Shown: positions 36,135 through 43,986 of the stretch, in pieces | How the letters are laid out: each line of letters begins with the position of its first letter | How positions within the stretch are numbered: position 1 is the stretch's first letter | Made by a program: the position numbers and the translations under genes | Assembly (NCBI GenBank): GCA_023401595.1 | Contig: JAEXDQ010000026.1 | Coordinates: forward strand, 22,709 to 86,708 | Direction of reading: 5' to 3' | Length of the DNA: 64,000 bases | DNA from: Spirochaetota bacterium | GTDB taxonomy: Bacteria > Spirochaetota > Spirochaetia > Sphaerochaetales > Sphaerochaetaceae | The notes under the pieces: model-generated | What the model saw: only the letters and a program-made list of their open reading frames with translations | What the model was told of the DNA's origin: nothing | Database searches by the model: none

Positions 36135-37666
36135 ACTATCTCCTTGTTGGGGGAATACCCCTTTGTTTTCCTTGCTTTAAAAAACTTCCTGATACTCTTT
36201 GTGCAAGAGAATACGAAAGCGAATATACCGATCAACAGAATTACCAACGCCAGCTTTCTGGCCCAAAGGGCCGCGAACAGATTACCGTGGTACAGAGTCA
36301 TCGTTCCTAGGAACGAGCTCTCCAGCGTCGGGCTCAGGAAAAGTCCCACAGCCAGCGCGGCCATGTTGTACCCGCATTCGCTCAGGAAGAATCCGACGAA
36401 TCCGCAGACGACCATCACCCCCATATCGAACACGCTGTAATTGATCGCGTACCCACCTGCGAAGGTTATGAAGGTGATCAAAGGCATCAGGATACTGAAA
36501 TCCACTTTGAGCAGCCTCGCCCAGATACCCACGAGCGGCAGGTTGATGATCAGCAGGATGATGTTCCCGATGAACATACTCGCGACAAGACCCCAGAACA
36601 GATCCGGATGCTCAGAGATGAACAATGGCCCGGGGGTGATACCATGCACGATGAACGCGTTCATCAGCAGAGCCATCGAACTGGTGAAAGGAAGTCCAAG
36701 GCTGAGCAGAGGGACCAAGCCCGCGTACATTGCTGCGTTGTTGGCCGACTCCGGCGCCGCGATGCCTTCCGGGAGCCCGGTACCGAACTCCTCAGGGTGC
36801 TTGCTGAGGCTCCTCTCCATTCCATATGCGAAGAATGTCGCCAATGTCGAGCCTGCGCCGGGCACGAGGCCTACCCCGAATCCAAGCAAGCTGCACCGAA
36901 GCACCGTCTTCCAGCAGGCCTTCACATCGCTCTTATTCGGGAACTGATCCTTGAGCCTGAATTCAAGGACTTCGCCCTGAGCTTCAGGTATGCATATCGC
37001 CTTGATCAGTTCCGTGATGCCGTAGACGCCCATAATGAAAGTGACGAAGCTTATGCCGCTGTACAGGTTTACGATCTTGAACGTATATCTGGCAGTACCG
37101 TACAATGAATCGAGTCCGACACAGCCAAGAAGGACGCCAAGGCTCACGACCACAAGACCTTTGAGCTGGTTCTTTCCTGAGATACTGGTAAGTAGCAGGA
37201 GACCGAACACCACTATGGCGAAGAATTCGACTTTACCGAAACCAAGGGCGACCTTCGCGAGAGCCGAGGCTGCGAACGTGAGCCCCAGCATTCCGACGAA
37301 GCCTCCGCAGAACGAGGAGATGGAAGCGATGCTCAGCGCCTTGCCGGCCTTGCCGGATTTAGCCATCGGGTGACCGTCAAAACAGGTGACGATACTTGTC
37401 GCCTCGCCAGGAATGTTGACGAGGATAGAGGTTATGGCGCCGCCATACTGCGACCCGAAGTAGATGCCGGAGATCATGATGATCGCGGACAGCGGGGACA
37501 TGCCGTATGTCAAAGGAAGCAGGATCGCCACCGTACCTGATATGCCGAGCCCCGGCAGAACTCCGATGAGGGAGCCGAGCAGGGAGCCGGATATGGCGCA
37601 TAATATGTTGACTATCGTGAGACAGTCTTTAAAACCATTTAAGAACAGCATCAATGTATCAAGCAT
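36131..37666 (-). CDS. TTT transporter large membrane subunit (TctA-like), set 2
   Basis: A 511-residue permease with 11-12 membrane segments. Repeat motifs IGVLPGLGISGTVAILLPLTYG (about 36) and VGLVPGAGSTLATFFAYG (about 266), plus PESANNAAMYAGLVPLLSLGLP, identify it. It sits 12 bases after tctB and overlaps tctC. The C-terminal tail is basic (RKFFKARKTKGYSP). Confidence 0.93.
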   Translation of the reverse strand: MLDTLMLFLNGFKDCLTIVNILCAISGSLLGSLIGVLPGLGISGTVAILLPLTYGMSPLSAIIMISGIYFGSQYGGAITSILVNIPGEATSIVTCFDGHPMAKSGKAGKALSIASISSFCGGFVGMLGLTFAASALAKVALGFGKVEFFAIVVFGLLLLTSISGKNQLKGLVVVSLGVLLGCVGLDSLYGTARYTFKIVNLYSGISFVTFIMGVYGITELIKAICIPEAQGEVLEFRLKDQFPNKSDVKACWKTVLRCSLLGFGVGLVPGAGSTLATFFAYGMERSLSKHPEEFGTGLPEGIAAPESANNAAMYAGLVPLLSLGLPFTSSMALLMNAFIVHGITPGPLFISEHPDLFWGLVASMFIGNIILLIINLPLVGIWARLLKVDFSILMPLITFITFAGGYAINYSVFDMGVMVVCGFVGFFLSECGYNMAALAVGLFLSPTLESSFLGTMTLYHGNLFAALWARKLALVILLIGIFAFVFSCTKSIRKFFKARKTKGYSPNKEIV

Positions 37667-37678
37667 TGCCTACACCCC

Positions 37679-38143
37679 TTAGAACAATATCCCTCTTGGA
37701 AGAGGAACGCTCATTGCGTATGTGAAGAGAGCCCAGATGCCCAGGCTGAATATCAGCGAGTAAAGTACCGGCTTCAGCCATTTCTTCAAGCCTGCCAGCT
37801 TCAGCATCAGGAACAGGCAGATGAAGGTATCCACCGCGAACCCGATCTTCTTCACCATGAACACGTACAGTATGCAGATCGCGATATACAGGAAGAATTT
37901 CTTCCAGTCAACATCGTTCAGCTGCCCCGGTATTGAGTTCGGGTTCATGAACTCAAGAATAATGTTTATTACGGAGAATCCGATCAAAAGAGATGAGAAG
38001 AGGACAGGCGCGAACCCTCCCTGGGGTTTTGCCACCGTTCCGACTCGCAAAGTCTTGAGAGCCACTACCAAGCCTATGACGCCGACAAGCAAAAGGAATA
38101 TAGCTACGATCTTTCTCATTCTTTCCAGAATCAGCTGTTTCAT
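37679..38143 (-). CDS. TTT transporter small membrane subunit (TctB-like), set 2
   Basis: A 154-residue protein with four membrane segments (about 10-28, 42-60, 75-95 and 110-145) and GGFAPVLFSSLLIGFSVINI after the first, as in TctB. Its ATG overlaps the stop of the upstream membrane protein gene and has AAGGAG before it. The call rests on topology, length and the adjoining tctA. Confidence 0.85.
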   Translation of the reverse strand: MKQLILERMRKIVAIFLLLVGVIGLVVALKTLRVGTVAKPQGGFAPVLFSSLLIGFSVINIILEFMNPNSIPGQLNDVDWKKFFLYIAICILYVFMVKKIGFAVDTFICLFLMLKLAGLKKWLKPVLYSLIFSLGIWALFTYAMSVPLPRGILF

Positions 38144-38694
38144 TTTACTTTCTCCTTTTTTTTATTTATCTGAATGAGCTTCACCTTCTTCCTGTTCAGC
38201 GCGCTTGACAACATATAGATGTCATCAAAACTCTCTTTATCCACCGAAAAGCTCAGTACAGTGCGATACGTCTTTGAGTCGATGAAAATGTAATAACCAT
38301 CCTCCATCCAGTACTGCCCTTTCACATCTTTATACCCGACGATCCTCTTCTCCTGACCGTCGAACTTTATCTCCATGGCATCGGGCTTGAACCTTACCGC
38401 TCCATCGGACTCCGCTTCCTTCTCTATCCGCTTGATCACTTCAGGCCTGAGCTTCAATGCATACAGGAACAGATACAGGAAGAGCAGCGTTATCAGTGCA
38501 AGGAATATGACCAGCGGAGCAACTGCTTCGTTCTCGAATCCGACGGCCAGCACCGCAAGAGTACATCCGAGCGCAAACACGAAGCTCAGGAAAAGACGCC
38601 AGAAATTCAGTATCTTCAGCAAAATACTTCTGGAGATCCCGCTCTTTGCCGGATCTATTTTGAGATCAATTTCCTTGACGGTCTTCTCTCCCAT
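38140..38694 (-). CDS. Membrane protein with YcxB-like C-terminal domain
   Basis: A 184-residue protein with two adjacent membrane helices (about 25-50 and 57-80) and a soluble C-terminal domain (about 95-180) containing VRFKPDAMEIKFDGQEKRIVGYKDVKGQYWMEDG-like strands, split as FKPDAMEIKF, YKDVKGQYWMEDG and YYIFIDSKTY. This is the YcxB-like pattern of unknown function. It lies one base after the SDR gene and overlaps tctB, so it belongs to the same operon; a role in regulating or assembling the TTT transporter is only a guess. Confidence 0.55.
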   Translation of the reverse strand: MGEKTVKEIDLKIDPAKSGISRSILLKILNFWRLFLSFVFALGCTLAVLAVGFENEAVAPLVIFLALITLLFLYLFLYALKLRPEVIKRIEKEAESDGAVRFKPDAMEIKFDGQEKRIVGYKDVKGQYWMEDGYYIFIDSKTYRTVLSFSVDKESFDDIYMLSSALNRKKVKLIQINKKKEKVK

Positions 38695-38695
38695 G

Positions 38696-39460
38696 CTATT
38701 TCACCATTTTTCCAGAATCTATTATGATGACTTCACCGTTCACGAAGTCCGCAGCGCCACTGGCCAGATAGACCGCCGCGCCGACATAATCCTCTGGTCT
38801 GCCAAGCCGTTTGTAGGGATGATTGCCGATGGTAGCCTCCATTTTCGTTGGGTTCTCACGATAGTAATCTCGGGTGAAATTAGTCTCCGTCGCAGTTGGA
38901 GCGATCCCGTTGATCTGGATATTGTGAGGGGCCCATTCGATGGCGAGGCCCTTGATGAGGGCGCTCTGAGCAGCCTTTGTAGCTCCGTATGCGACGAAGT
39001 TCGCTCCAAACCTGTAAGCTCCCGTCGACAAGACCTGAATGATCTTGCCATGTCCCTGAGCACACATCCTGACGCCGAATGACTTGAGGATATTGTATGT
39101 TCCGTTCAGATTCAGGTTCACGATATCGTCCCATTCTTCATCGCTCATGTCCTCAAGGCTTTTCCTGTATGTTATTCCAGCGCTATTGAAGAGTATGTCC
39201 AGATGTCCGTTCTTATCAAAATAGCCGTCCCGGAATGCATTGAGACCTTTTCTGTCAGTGATGCTACCTTGGTAGCATTCGGCGTCGACGCCTGCTTCAT
39301 TCAGTTCTTCTTTCGCTTTGCGCAGGTGTTCCATGGAATTGTCAAATAGAGTGATATGGGCGCCATACCCTCCAAAGCCTTTCGCTACGGCTATGGAGAT
39401 ATCCCCTCCACCACCAAAAAGCAAGGCGTTCTTTCCTTCCAGCGAAAATAGATCTCTCAT
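38696..39460 (-). CDS. Short-chain dehydrogenase/reductase
   Basis: A 254-residue SDR. Cofactor loop LFGGGGDISIAVAKGF (a GGxxDI variant of GxxxGxG), LFNSAGITYRKS, catalytic Ser in VLSTGAYRFG (about 140), Tyr and Lys in VAYGATKAAQ (about 153-157) and the NGIAPTATET tail. It likely oxidises or reduces a sugar acid or polyol. AAGGA six bases upstream supports ATG at 39460. It is the first gene of the operon carrying TTT set 2 and the glycosidase-like trio, behind a near-consensus promoter and IclR-type operators. Confidence 0.88.
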   Translation of the reverse strand: MRDLFSLEGKNALLFGGGGDISIAVAKGFGGYGAHITLFDNSMEHLRKAKEELNEAGVDAECYQGSITDRKGLNAFRDGYFDKNGHLDILFNSAGITYRKSLEDMSDEEWDDIVNLNLNGTYNILKSFGVRMCAQGHGKIIQVLSTGAYRFGANFVAYGATKAAQSALIKGLAIEWAPHNIQINGIAPTATETNFTRDYYRENPTKMEATIGNHPYKRLGRPEDYVGAAVYLASGAADFVNGEVIIIDSGKMVK

Positions 39461-39478
39461 CTGCATTCCTTATCATTT

Positions 39479-39497
39479 AATTTTACTAATCAAAATT
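39479..39497. promoter_or_regulatory. Putative IclR operator, copy 2
   Basis: AATTTT-ACTAATC-AAAATT, matching the site at 28837-28855 in design and in the flanking ATTTA. A degenerate tandem copy follows at 39499-39516 (AATTTC-ACTAATA-AAATT). Both overlap or follow the -10 of the SDR promoter, a position suited to repression. Confidence 0.65.
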
Positions 39498-39513
39498 AAA
39501 TTTCACTAATAAA

Positions 39514-39541
39514 ATTATAAGGGCATTTTGTCAGTTGTCAA
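39514..39541 (-). promoter_or_regulatory. Near-consensus promoter of the SDR/TTT/glycosidase operon
   Basis: TTGACA (39536-39541), 16-bp spacer, TATAAT (39514-39519) on the minus strand. Perfect hexamers imply strong expression when not repressed. Confidence 0.8.
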
Positions 39542-39639
39542 CAAAAAAAGAAAACTTTGCTCCAGACCTCATTCATCATGCCGTTTCTTTACGGACAACC
39601 GATGGTCGATACGATACGGCTTTTTGAGCAAAAGTAATC

Positions 39640-39843
39640 GCCGGATAGTATAGACCGCCGTCAAAACTTGTAATCGACCAACTATCTCGCGTTTTTCAGA
39701 AATGGCTGCTACAGGCATGCGCTTATACCATCTGTTTAAAAGACGATAATTATCCCATCGGCTATATCAACATCGATACAGAGGATGGCTATGATTTAGG
39801 TTATGAGCTGAGAATCATCAAAACCGGTATTCTCTCTCAGTAG
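39640..39843 (+). pseudogene. Remnant of a GNAT acetyltransferase gene
   Basis: Without a start codon, one frame reads ...DQLSRVFQKWLLQACAYTICLKDDNYPIGYINIDTEDG... (given here in parts: DQLSRVFQKW, KDDNYPIGYINIDTEDG, YDLGYEL) to a TAG at 39841-39843. DDNYPIGYINI and DLGYEL are typical of RimJ/RimL-type acetyltransferases just before the acetyl-CoA loop. The acetyl-CoA half and the N-terminus are missing, so it is a decayed fragment in the gap before citC. Confidence 0.55.
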
Positions 39844-39872
39844 CAAATCGGGCTGGAACGCCGGAAAGAAAG

Positions 39873-39890
39873 TCTTAATGAAAATTAAGA
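39873..39890. promoter_or_regulatory. Putative response-regulator site upstream of citC
   Basis: TCTTAATGAAAATTAAGA, a perfect palindrome with a four-base centre, 34 bases before citC. Sixteen of 18 positions match the site at 43893-43910 in front of the TTT/citrate-lyase operon, so both are probably bound by the same factor. Confidence 0.6.
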
Positions 39891-39924
39891 TGACAGAGAT
39901 ATAGGCTGATTCTAAACTGAACGA

Positions 39925-40923
39925 ATGGTTGAAACAGATTGGGCGAGAAGCGAAAGAGATATAAGTCTCGTGAAAGGGTTGCTGAAAAAAGTCGATTTGT
40001 CCTTTGATGAAGGGGTTGCCGATACGCTGATGGTTTTCGACGACGAAAATCTGGTGGGTACCGGAAGTTTGGATGAGAACGTGCTCAAGTGCATAGGGAT
40101 AGAACCAAAGTACCAAGGAGAGGGATTGCTAGGAACAATCTGTACAGCGCTCGTGACAAAAGCGCATGACAACGGGAACGAACACCTGTTCATCTATACC
40201 AAGACGAAAAATGAGATGCTCTTCAAGCCCTTCGGGTTCTCTCGTGTCACCGCGACCGAACATGTGGTGCTGATGGAGAACAGAAAGGACGGGCTGAAAA
40301 ACTACCTGAAAGGGCTTGCTGGGCGAAGAAGCGGCAAAGTCGGGGCAATCGTGATGAAAGCCGATCCGTTTACGCTTGGTCATAGATACCTGGTGGAAGA
40401 GGCCGCGAAAGAGTGCAACGAGGTCCAGGTTTTCGTGCTCTCGTCAAAAAAAAGCATGTTTCCACCTGAAAAACGACTCCGTTTGGTCAAGGAGGGGTGC
40501 AAGGACCTGAAGAACGTCATAGTCAACGGAACAAGCGATTACCTAGTTTCAAGCGCAACGTTCCCGACCTATTTCCTGGGCGACACAGCGAGTGTTTTCA
40601 ATGCGCAACTGGACATCAGGATTTTTCTTGAAGCCTTCGTGCCAGAACTGAAAATCACAACGCGCTATGTGGGGACCGAGCCGTTCAGCAAGGTGACCGA
40701 CGAATACAATCAGATTTTAATCGCCGCGTTGCCGAAAAGCGGGGTGAGCTTACGTTTAATCGAGCGCAAGACGGTGGGAGGAGCAATCGTGAGCGCAACG
40801 AGGGTGAGAGAGGCCATCAAGGCAGGACGAATTACACAAATCAAGGATCTGGTAAGTGAAAGCACATACAAGTATTTGATTTCAAAGGAGGTTCTGAAGC
40901 TTTTTCAGACTGAAAAAGTGTAG
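39925..40923 (+). CDS. citC: [Citrate (pro-3S)-lyase] ligase
   Basis: A 332-residue enzyme that acetylates the prosthetic group of the citrate lyase acyl carrier protein. The N-terminal third is GNAT-like (GIEPKYQGEGLLGTICTAL at about 52). The nucleotidyl-transferase domain opens VGAIVMKADPFTLGHRYLVE (about 138, with the TxGH nucleotide motif) and continues VFVLSSKKSMFPPEKRLRLV. It is set apart from citDEFXG by the two-component genes and the transporter, and its 3' end overlaps the convergent regulator gene by 19 bases. No clear ribosome site precedes the ATG. Confidence 0.94.
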   Translation: MVETDWARSERDISLVKGLLKKVDLSFDEGVADTLMVFDDENLVGTGSLDENVLKCIGIEPKYQGEGLLGTICTALVTKAHDNGNEHLFIYTKTKNEMLFKPFGFSRVTATEHVVLMENRKDGLKNYLKGLAGRRSGKVGAIVMKADPFTLGHRYLVEEAAKECNEVQVFVLSSKKSMFPPEKRLRLVKEGCKDLKNVIVNGTSDYLVSSATFPTYFLGDTASVFNAQLDIRIFLEAFVPELKITTRYVGTEPFSKVTDEYNQILIAALPKSGVSLRLIERKTVGGAIVSATRVREAIKAGRITQIKDLVSESTYKYLISKEVLKLFQTEKV

Positions 40924-41597
40924 CCGACACCCCAAGTCGTGGTAAGATACTTAGGATTTTTGGCATTGTCCTCTATCTTGGCGCGCAACCGGTTCACATA
41001 GACCATGATAGCGTTGTCATCCACGGCGGCGTTGCCCCAGACCTTTTGGTAGAGATCCTCTTTGGAGAACACTTGCCCTGGATGGAAGATGAAGAGCTGC
41101 ATCAGCGCCATTTCTTTGCCAGAAAGGAAAATCTCAACTCCATCCTTGTAGAAACGCGAGGTTTGGAGGTCGATTTTGAAAGGCCCGGCACAAATGTGAG
41201 AGGCTTGGTCCTGTTGATTTGCGATGTTGGCCCGTCGGATCAGGGCTTTCACCTTTGCTCCTAGCACAACGGGATTGAAGGGCTTGGAAACGTAGTCGTC
41301 AGCACCCAAGCCGAGACCATAGAGTTCGTCGTAGTCTTCGCTTTTTGCACTGACTATGATGACAGGAGTCATGATCCCTTTGGAACGGATTTGCTTGAGG
41401 ATATTGAAGCCGTCGAAGGAGCCGAGCATGACATCGAGGAGAATGATTTGAAACGACTCGCTGTGGTTGATAATCAGTTCCAGCGCTTTTTCGCCAGTCT
41501 CGGCAGTCGAGTATTCCAAGCCGTTGCTGACAAGCACTTTTGCCAAAACCTTGCGTATTGTTTCGTCATCATCGACGATAAGGGCATGGTCGGACAT
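40905..41597 (-). CDS. OmpR-family response regulator of the citrate island
   Basis: A 230-residue regulator. Receiver: LIVDDDETIR, phospho-acceptor Asp in IILLDVMLGSFDG (about 54), IIVSAKSE and VSKPFNP. The winged-helix output is about 130-228 (SGKEMALMQLFIFHPGQVFSKEDLYQKVWG, in parts, and YVNRLRAKIE, TTWGVGYTF). It is divergent from the hybrid kinase gene with 36 bp between. Citrate systems more often use CitA/CitB pairs; here an OmpR-type protein fills the role. Its probable targets carry the TCTTAAnGAAAATTnAGA motif. Confidence 0.92.
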   Translation of the reverse strand: MSDHALIVDDDETIRKVLAKVLVSNGLEYSTAETGEKALELIINHSESFQIILLDVMLGSFDGFNILKQIRSKGIMTPVIIVSAKSEDYDELYGLGLGADDYVSKPFNPVVLGAKVKALIRRANIANQQDQASHICAGPFKIDLQTSRFYKDGVEIFLSGKEMALMQLFIFHPGQVFSKEDLYQKVWGNAAVDDNAIMVYVNRLRAKIEDNAKNPKYLTTTWGVGYTFSV

Positions 41598-41633
41598 CGT
41601 CGGCTCCTCCTGTTAGACTGCTACAGTATATAA

Positions 41634-43898
41634 GTGGAATTGAAAGAAAACAACAGGAGTTTGTGGAAGAGGTTTATTTTGGATGATGTAAAAGAAGAAA
41701 TCAAGAAATTCAACCTAAATTCGCTGACGTGGCCGATTGCGGTGTTCTTGCTCGTACTGGCGCTGTTGTTTCCCTTGCTTCTTTCCATAATTAGCGGGTA
41801 TTCCAAAACCATCGTGACCGAACGGCGCGACAATTACATGACCATCGTGCGGGATATCTCCATCAGCATAGAGAACGAGGTGAGCCAGACTGAACAGGCG
41901 TTGCAATTCTTCGTGAGGACCAATGATTTCAGTGATGCCCTTTCGAAATTCGTAAAAGAAGATTCTCCCTGGCCACTCAACAGGGTATCGCTGTCGTTCT
42001 GTGTGTACTATTCACAGGTGATTGACAATATGATTATCGCCAGCGGCGATGATTTGCAGAGCCAGCTGTGGTCGCTCAAACGGAAAAAATATGACCGCCT
42101 GGCGCTTGTCAGCAGTAACCAATTCGCAACGATGTATGTGTTTGCCAATTCAAAGGATCCCAACGACGCTTATCTTGGCATCACTGTAACGGATGTCGAT
42201 GGCTATCATATCACCGCGATGCTGAGCCTTGCTCTGATGTATGAGCGTCTTGCCAGCCACATCAAGTTCTCCGAGAACATCGACATGCTGATCAAAAACA
42301 GCGACGGCCTGATCGTAATGTCGAGCATCACCAACTTCATCGGGCGAGATGTCGATAGCCTGCTGGCTGAGAGGAATGACAAAACGAACTATGAACAGGC
42401 GCAGGAGATCATTCAAAAACAAAAGGCAAAGCAAGCGGGAAGCGAGGTCACGGATGCAAGGCTGTTTGACAGTGAAACGGCGAAACCGGTGAGGAAGCTG
42501 TCAGTGTACGTTCCGGCGCAGCTCGATTCAGGGTTCTGGATTGTGAGCGCGGTGATAGACTTCCAAGCGGTGACTGCGGCGGCGAACGACGCCATCTCGA
42601 AAATCACCGGTTTGGTTTCGTTCATTTTTCTGGCAATCTTCGTCCTACTGGAATATATATTGATAGCGACGCGGCATAAGCAGGAGGTCGAAAAAGAAAA
42701 CAAATATCTCAAGGAACTCAACAAGACGCTTCAGCTGGTCAATGAAAACGAAAAAATGAAAAACCATGAGCAACGCCTTGAGATGATTGGAACGATGACC
42801 TACGGCATCGCACACGAGTTCAACAACCTGCTGACACCGATCATGGGCTACTCTGGGATGTTGTTGTCACAAAAGAACCCGGACGATAGCGAATATGAGG
42901 ACATCAAAGAGATTTTTGATGCCAGTGAGAAGGCGAAGGACATCATTCAACAGATTTCCGCCTTTGGGCGCAAAAACGAAGACATGACTTTCCATTCCAT
43001 TCAAATATTCCAGTTTCTCTCCCAAGTTCAAAAGCTCGCTAATGGACTGATGCCATCCTTGGTCCAATTTTCAATCATCCCAGCGGCCAACGATGGATAT
43101 TTCTTCGGAAACACTACCCAGCTTACGCAGGTGGTTATAAACCTCATAGTGAACGCCATCGACGCCATTGGAAACGGCGAGGGACACATCGTGCTGTCCT
43201 ATCGAAATCTTGAGCATGAAGAGTTGAAGAACACTCCGGAGTTCTATGAAAAGAACATCGAATATGGTTGCATTGAAATCAGCGATGACGGATGCGGCAT
43301 GAGCGAGGAGACTGTGGAAAAACTTTTCCAACCGTTCTTCACCACGAAAACGAACAACGGAGGTAATGGACTGGGGCTTTTGATTTCACAGAATATCATC
43401 AAAGCCCACCATGGCATGATTTCCGTAACCACGAAGGTGGGCAAAGGCTCGGTTTTCAGCATCATCCTCCCCCGTTCAGAAAAGAGAGCCGAGGTGAAGG
43501 CAACGGAAATTGAGAGTCTGAAGATGGCGGACACTGTCAGCCTCAACATCCTTGCAGTGGATGATGACATGAAAGTTCTAAAATTCTACAGCAAGGGGTT
43601 GGGACGTCTGGGCCATGGGGTGACAAAACTCTCAGACAGTACGGACGCCTGGCAGGTCATCAAGCGTCATCGCTACGACGTTCTGATCCTTGATGATTCC
43701 ATGAAGGGGCTTTCAGGTTTGGACCTGGCGCTCAAAGCTCGGCAGAAGTGGCCGGCACTGACCATCATTCTGGTTTCTGGAACAATTCGAAAAGAGACCA
43801 TCGACGCGCTACGGAGCAACCTCATCAATGGATATCTTTTGAAACCCGTCACTATGAACGAACTGATAGATATGATTGATGATGTTTATAATTCTTAA
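41634..43898 (+). CDS. Hybrid sensor histidine kinase with extracytoplasmic sensor
   Basis: A 754-residue kinase: membrane helix at about 22-45, a long periplasmic segment (about 46-315, Cache-like, with YVFANSKDPNDAYLGITVTD and SDGLIVMSS), a second helix at about 320-345, a coiled linker, phospho-acceptor His in YGIAHEFNNLLTPIMG (about 388), ATPase motifs VINLIVNAIDAIG, ISDDGCGMS and GNGLGLLIS, and a C-terminal receiver with Asp in LILDDSMKG (about 690). It probably senses citrate or a related acid and signals to the divergent OmpR-type regulator. The start is uncertain: GTG at 41634 lacks a ribosome site, and a TTG at 41679 follows AAGAGG. Confidence 0.9.
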   Translation: MELKENNRSLWKRFILDDVKEEIKKFNLNSLTWPIAVFLLVLALLFPLLLSIISGYSKTIVTERRDNYMTIVRDISISIENEVSQTEQALQFFVRTNDFSDALSKFVKEDSPWPLNRVSLSFCVYYSQVIDNMIIASGDDLQSQLWSLKRKKYDRLALVSSNQFATMYVFANSKDPNDAYLGITVTDVDGYHITAMLSLALMYERLASHIKFSENIDMLIKNSDGLIVMSSITNFIGRDVDSLLAERNDKTNYEQAQEIIQKQKAKQAGSEVTDARLFDSETAKPVRKLSVYVPAQLDSGFWIVSAVIDFQAVTAAANDAISKITGLVSFIFLAIFVLLEYILIATRHKQEVEKENKYLKELNKTLQLVNENEKMKNHEQRLEMIGTMTYGIAHEFNNLLTPIMGYSGMLLSQKNPDDSEYEDIKEIFDASEKAKDIIQQISAFGRKNEDMTFHSIQIFQFLSQVQKLANGLMPSLVQFSIIPAANDGYFFGNTTQLTQVVINLIVNAIDAIGNGEGHIVLSYRNLEHEELKNTPEFYEKNIEYGCIEISDDGCGMSEETVEKLFQPFFTTKTNNGGNGLGLLISQNIIKAHHGMISVTTKVGKGSVFSIILPRSEKRAEVKATEIESLKMADTVSLNILAVDDDMKVLKFYSKGLGRLGHGVTKLSDSTDAWQVIKRHRYDVLILDDSMKGLSGLDLALKARQKWPALTIILVSGTIRKETIDALRSNLINGYLLKPVTMNELIDMIDDVYNS

Positions 43899-43910
43899 CG
43901 AAAATTGAGA
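43893..43910. promoter_or_regulatory. Putative response-regulator site upstream of the TTT/citrate-lyase operon
   Basis: TCTTAACGAAAATTGAGA, matching the perfect palindrome upstream of citC at 16 of 18 positions. It overlaps the stop codon of the hybrid kinase gene and lies about 77 bases before tctC. Confidence 0.6.
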
Positions 43911-43986
43911 ATTTTGTTTGAAGCGGGTTAAGAAATCTAGGGCAATACTGGAAAAAGAGGAGAGACATCTCCCAAAAGGAGTCCTT

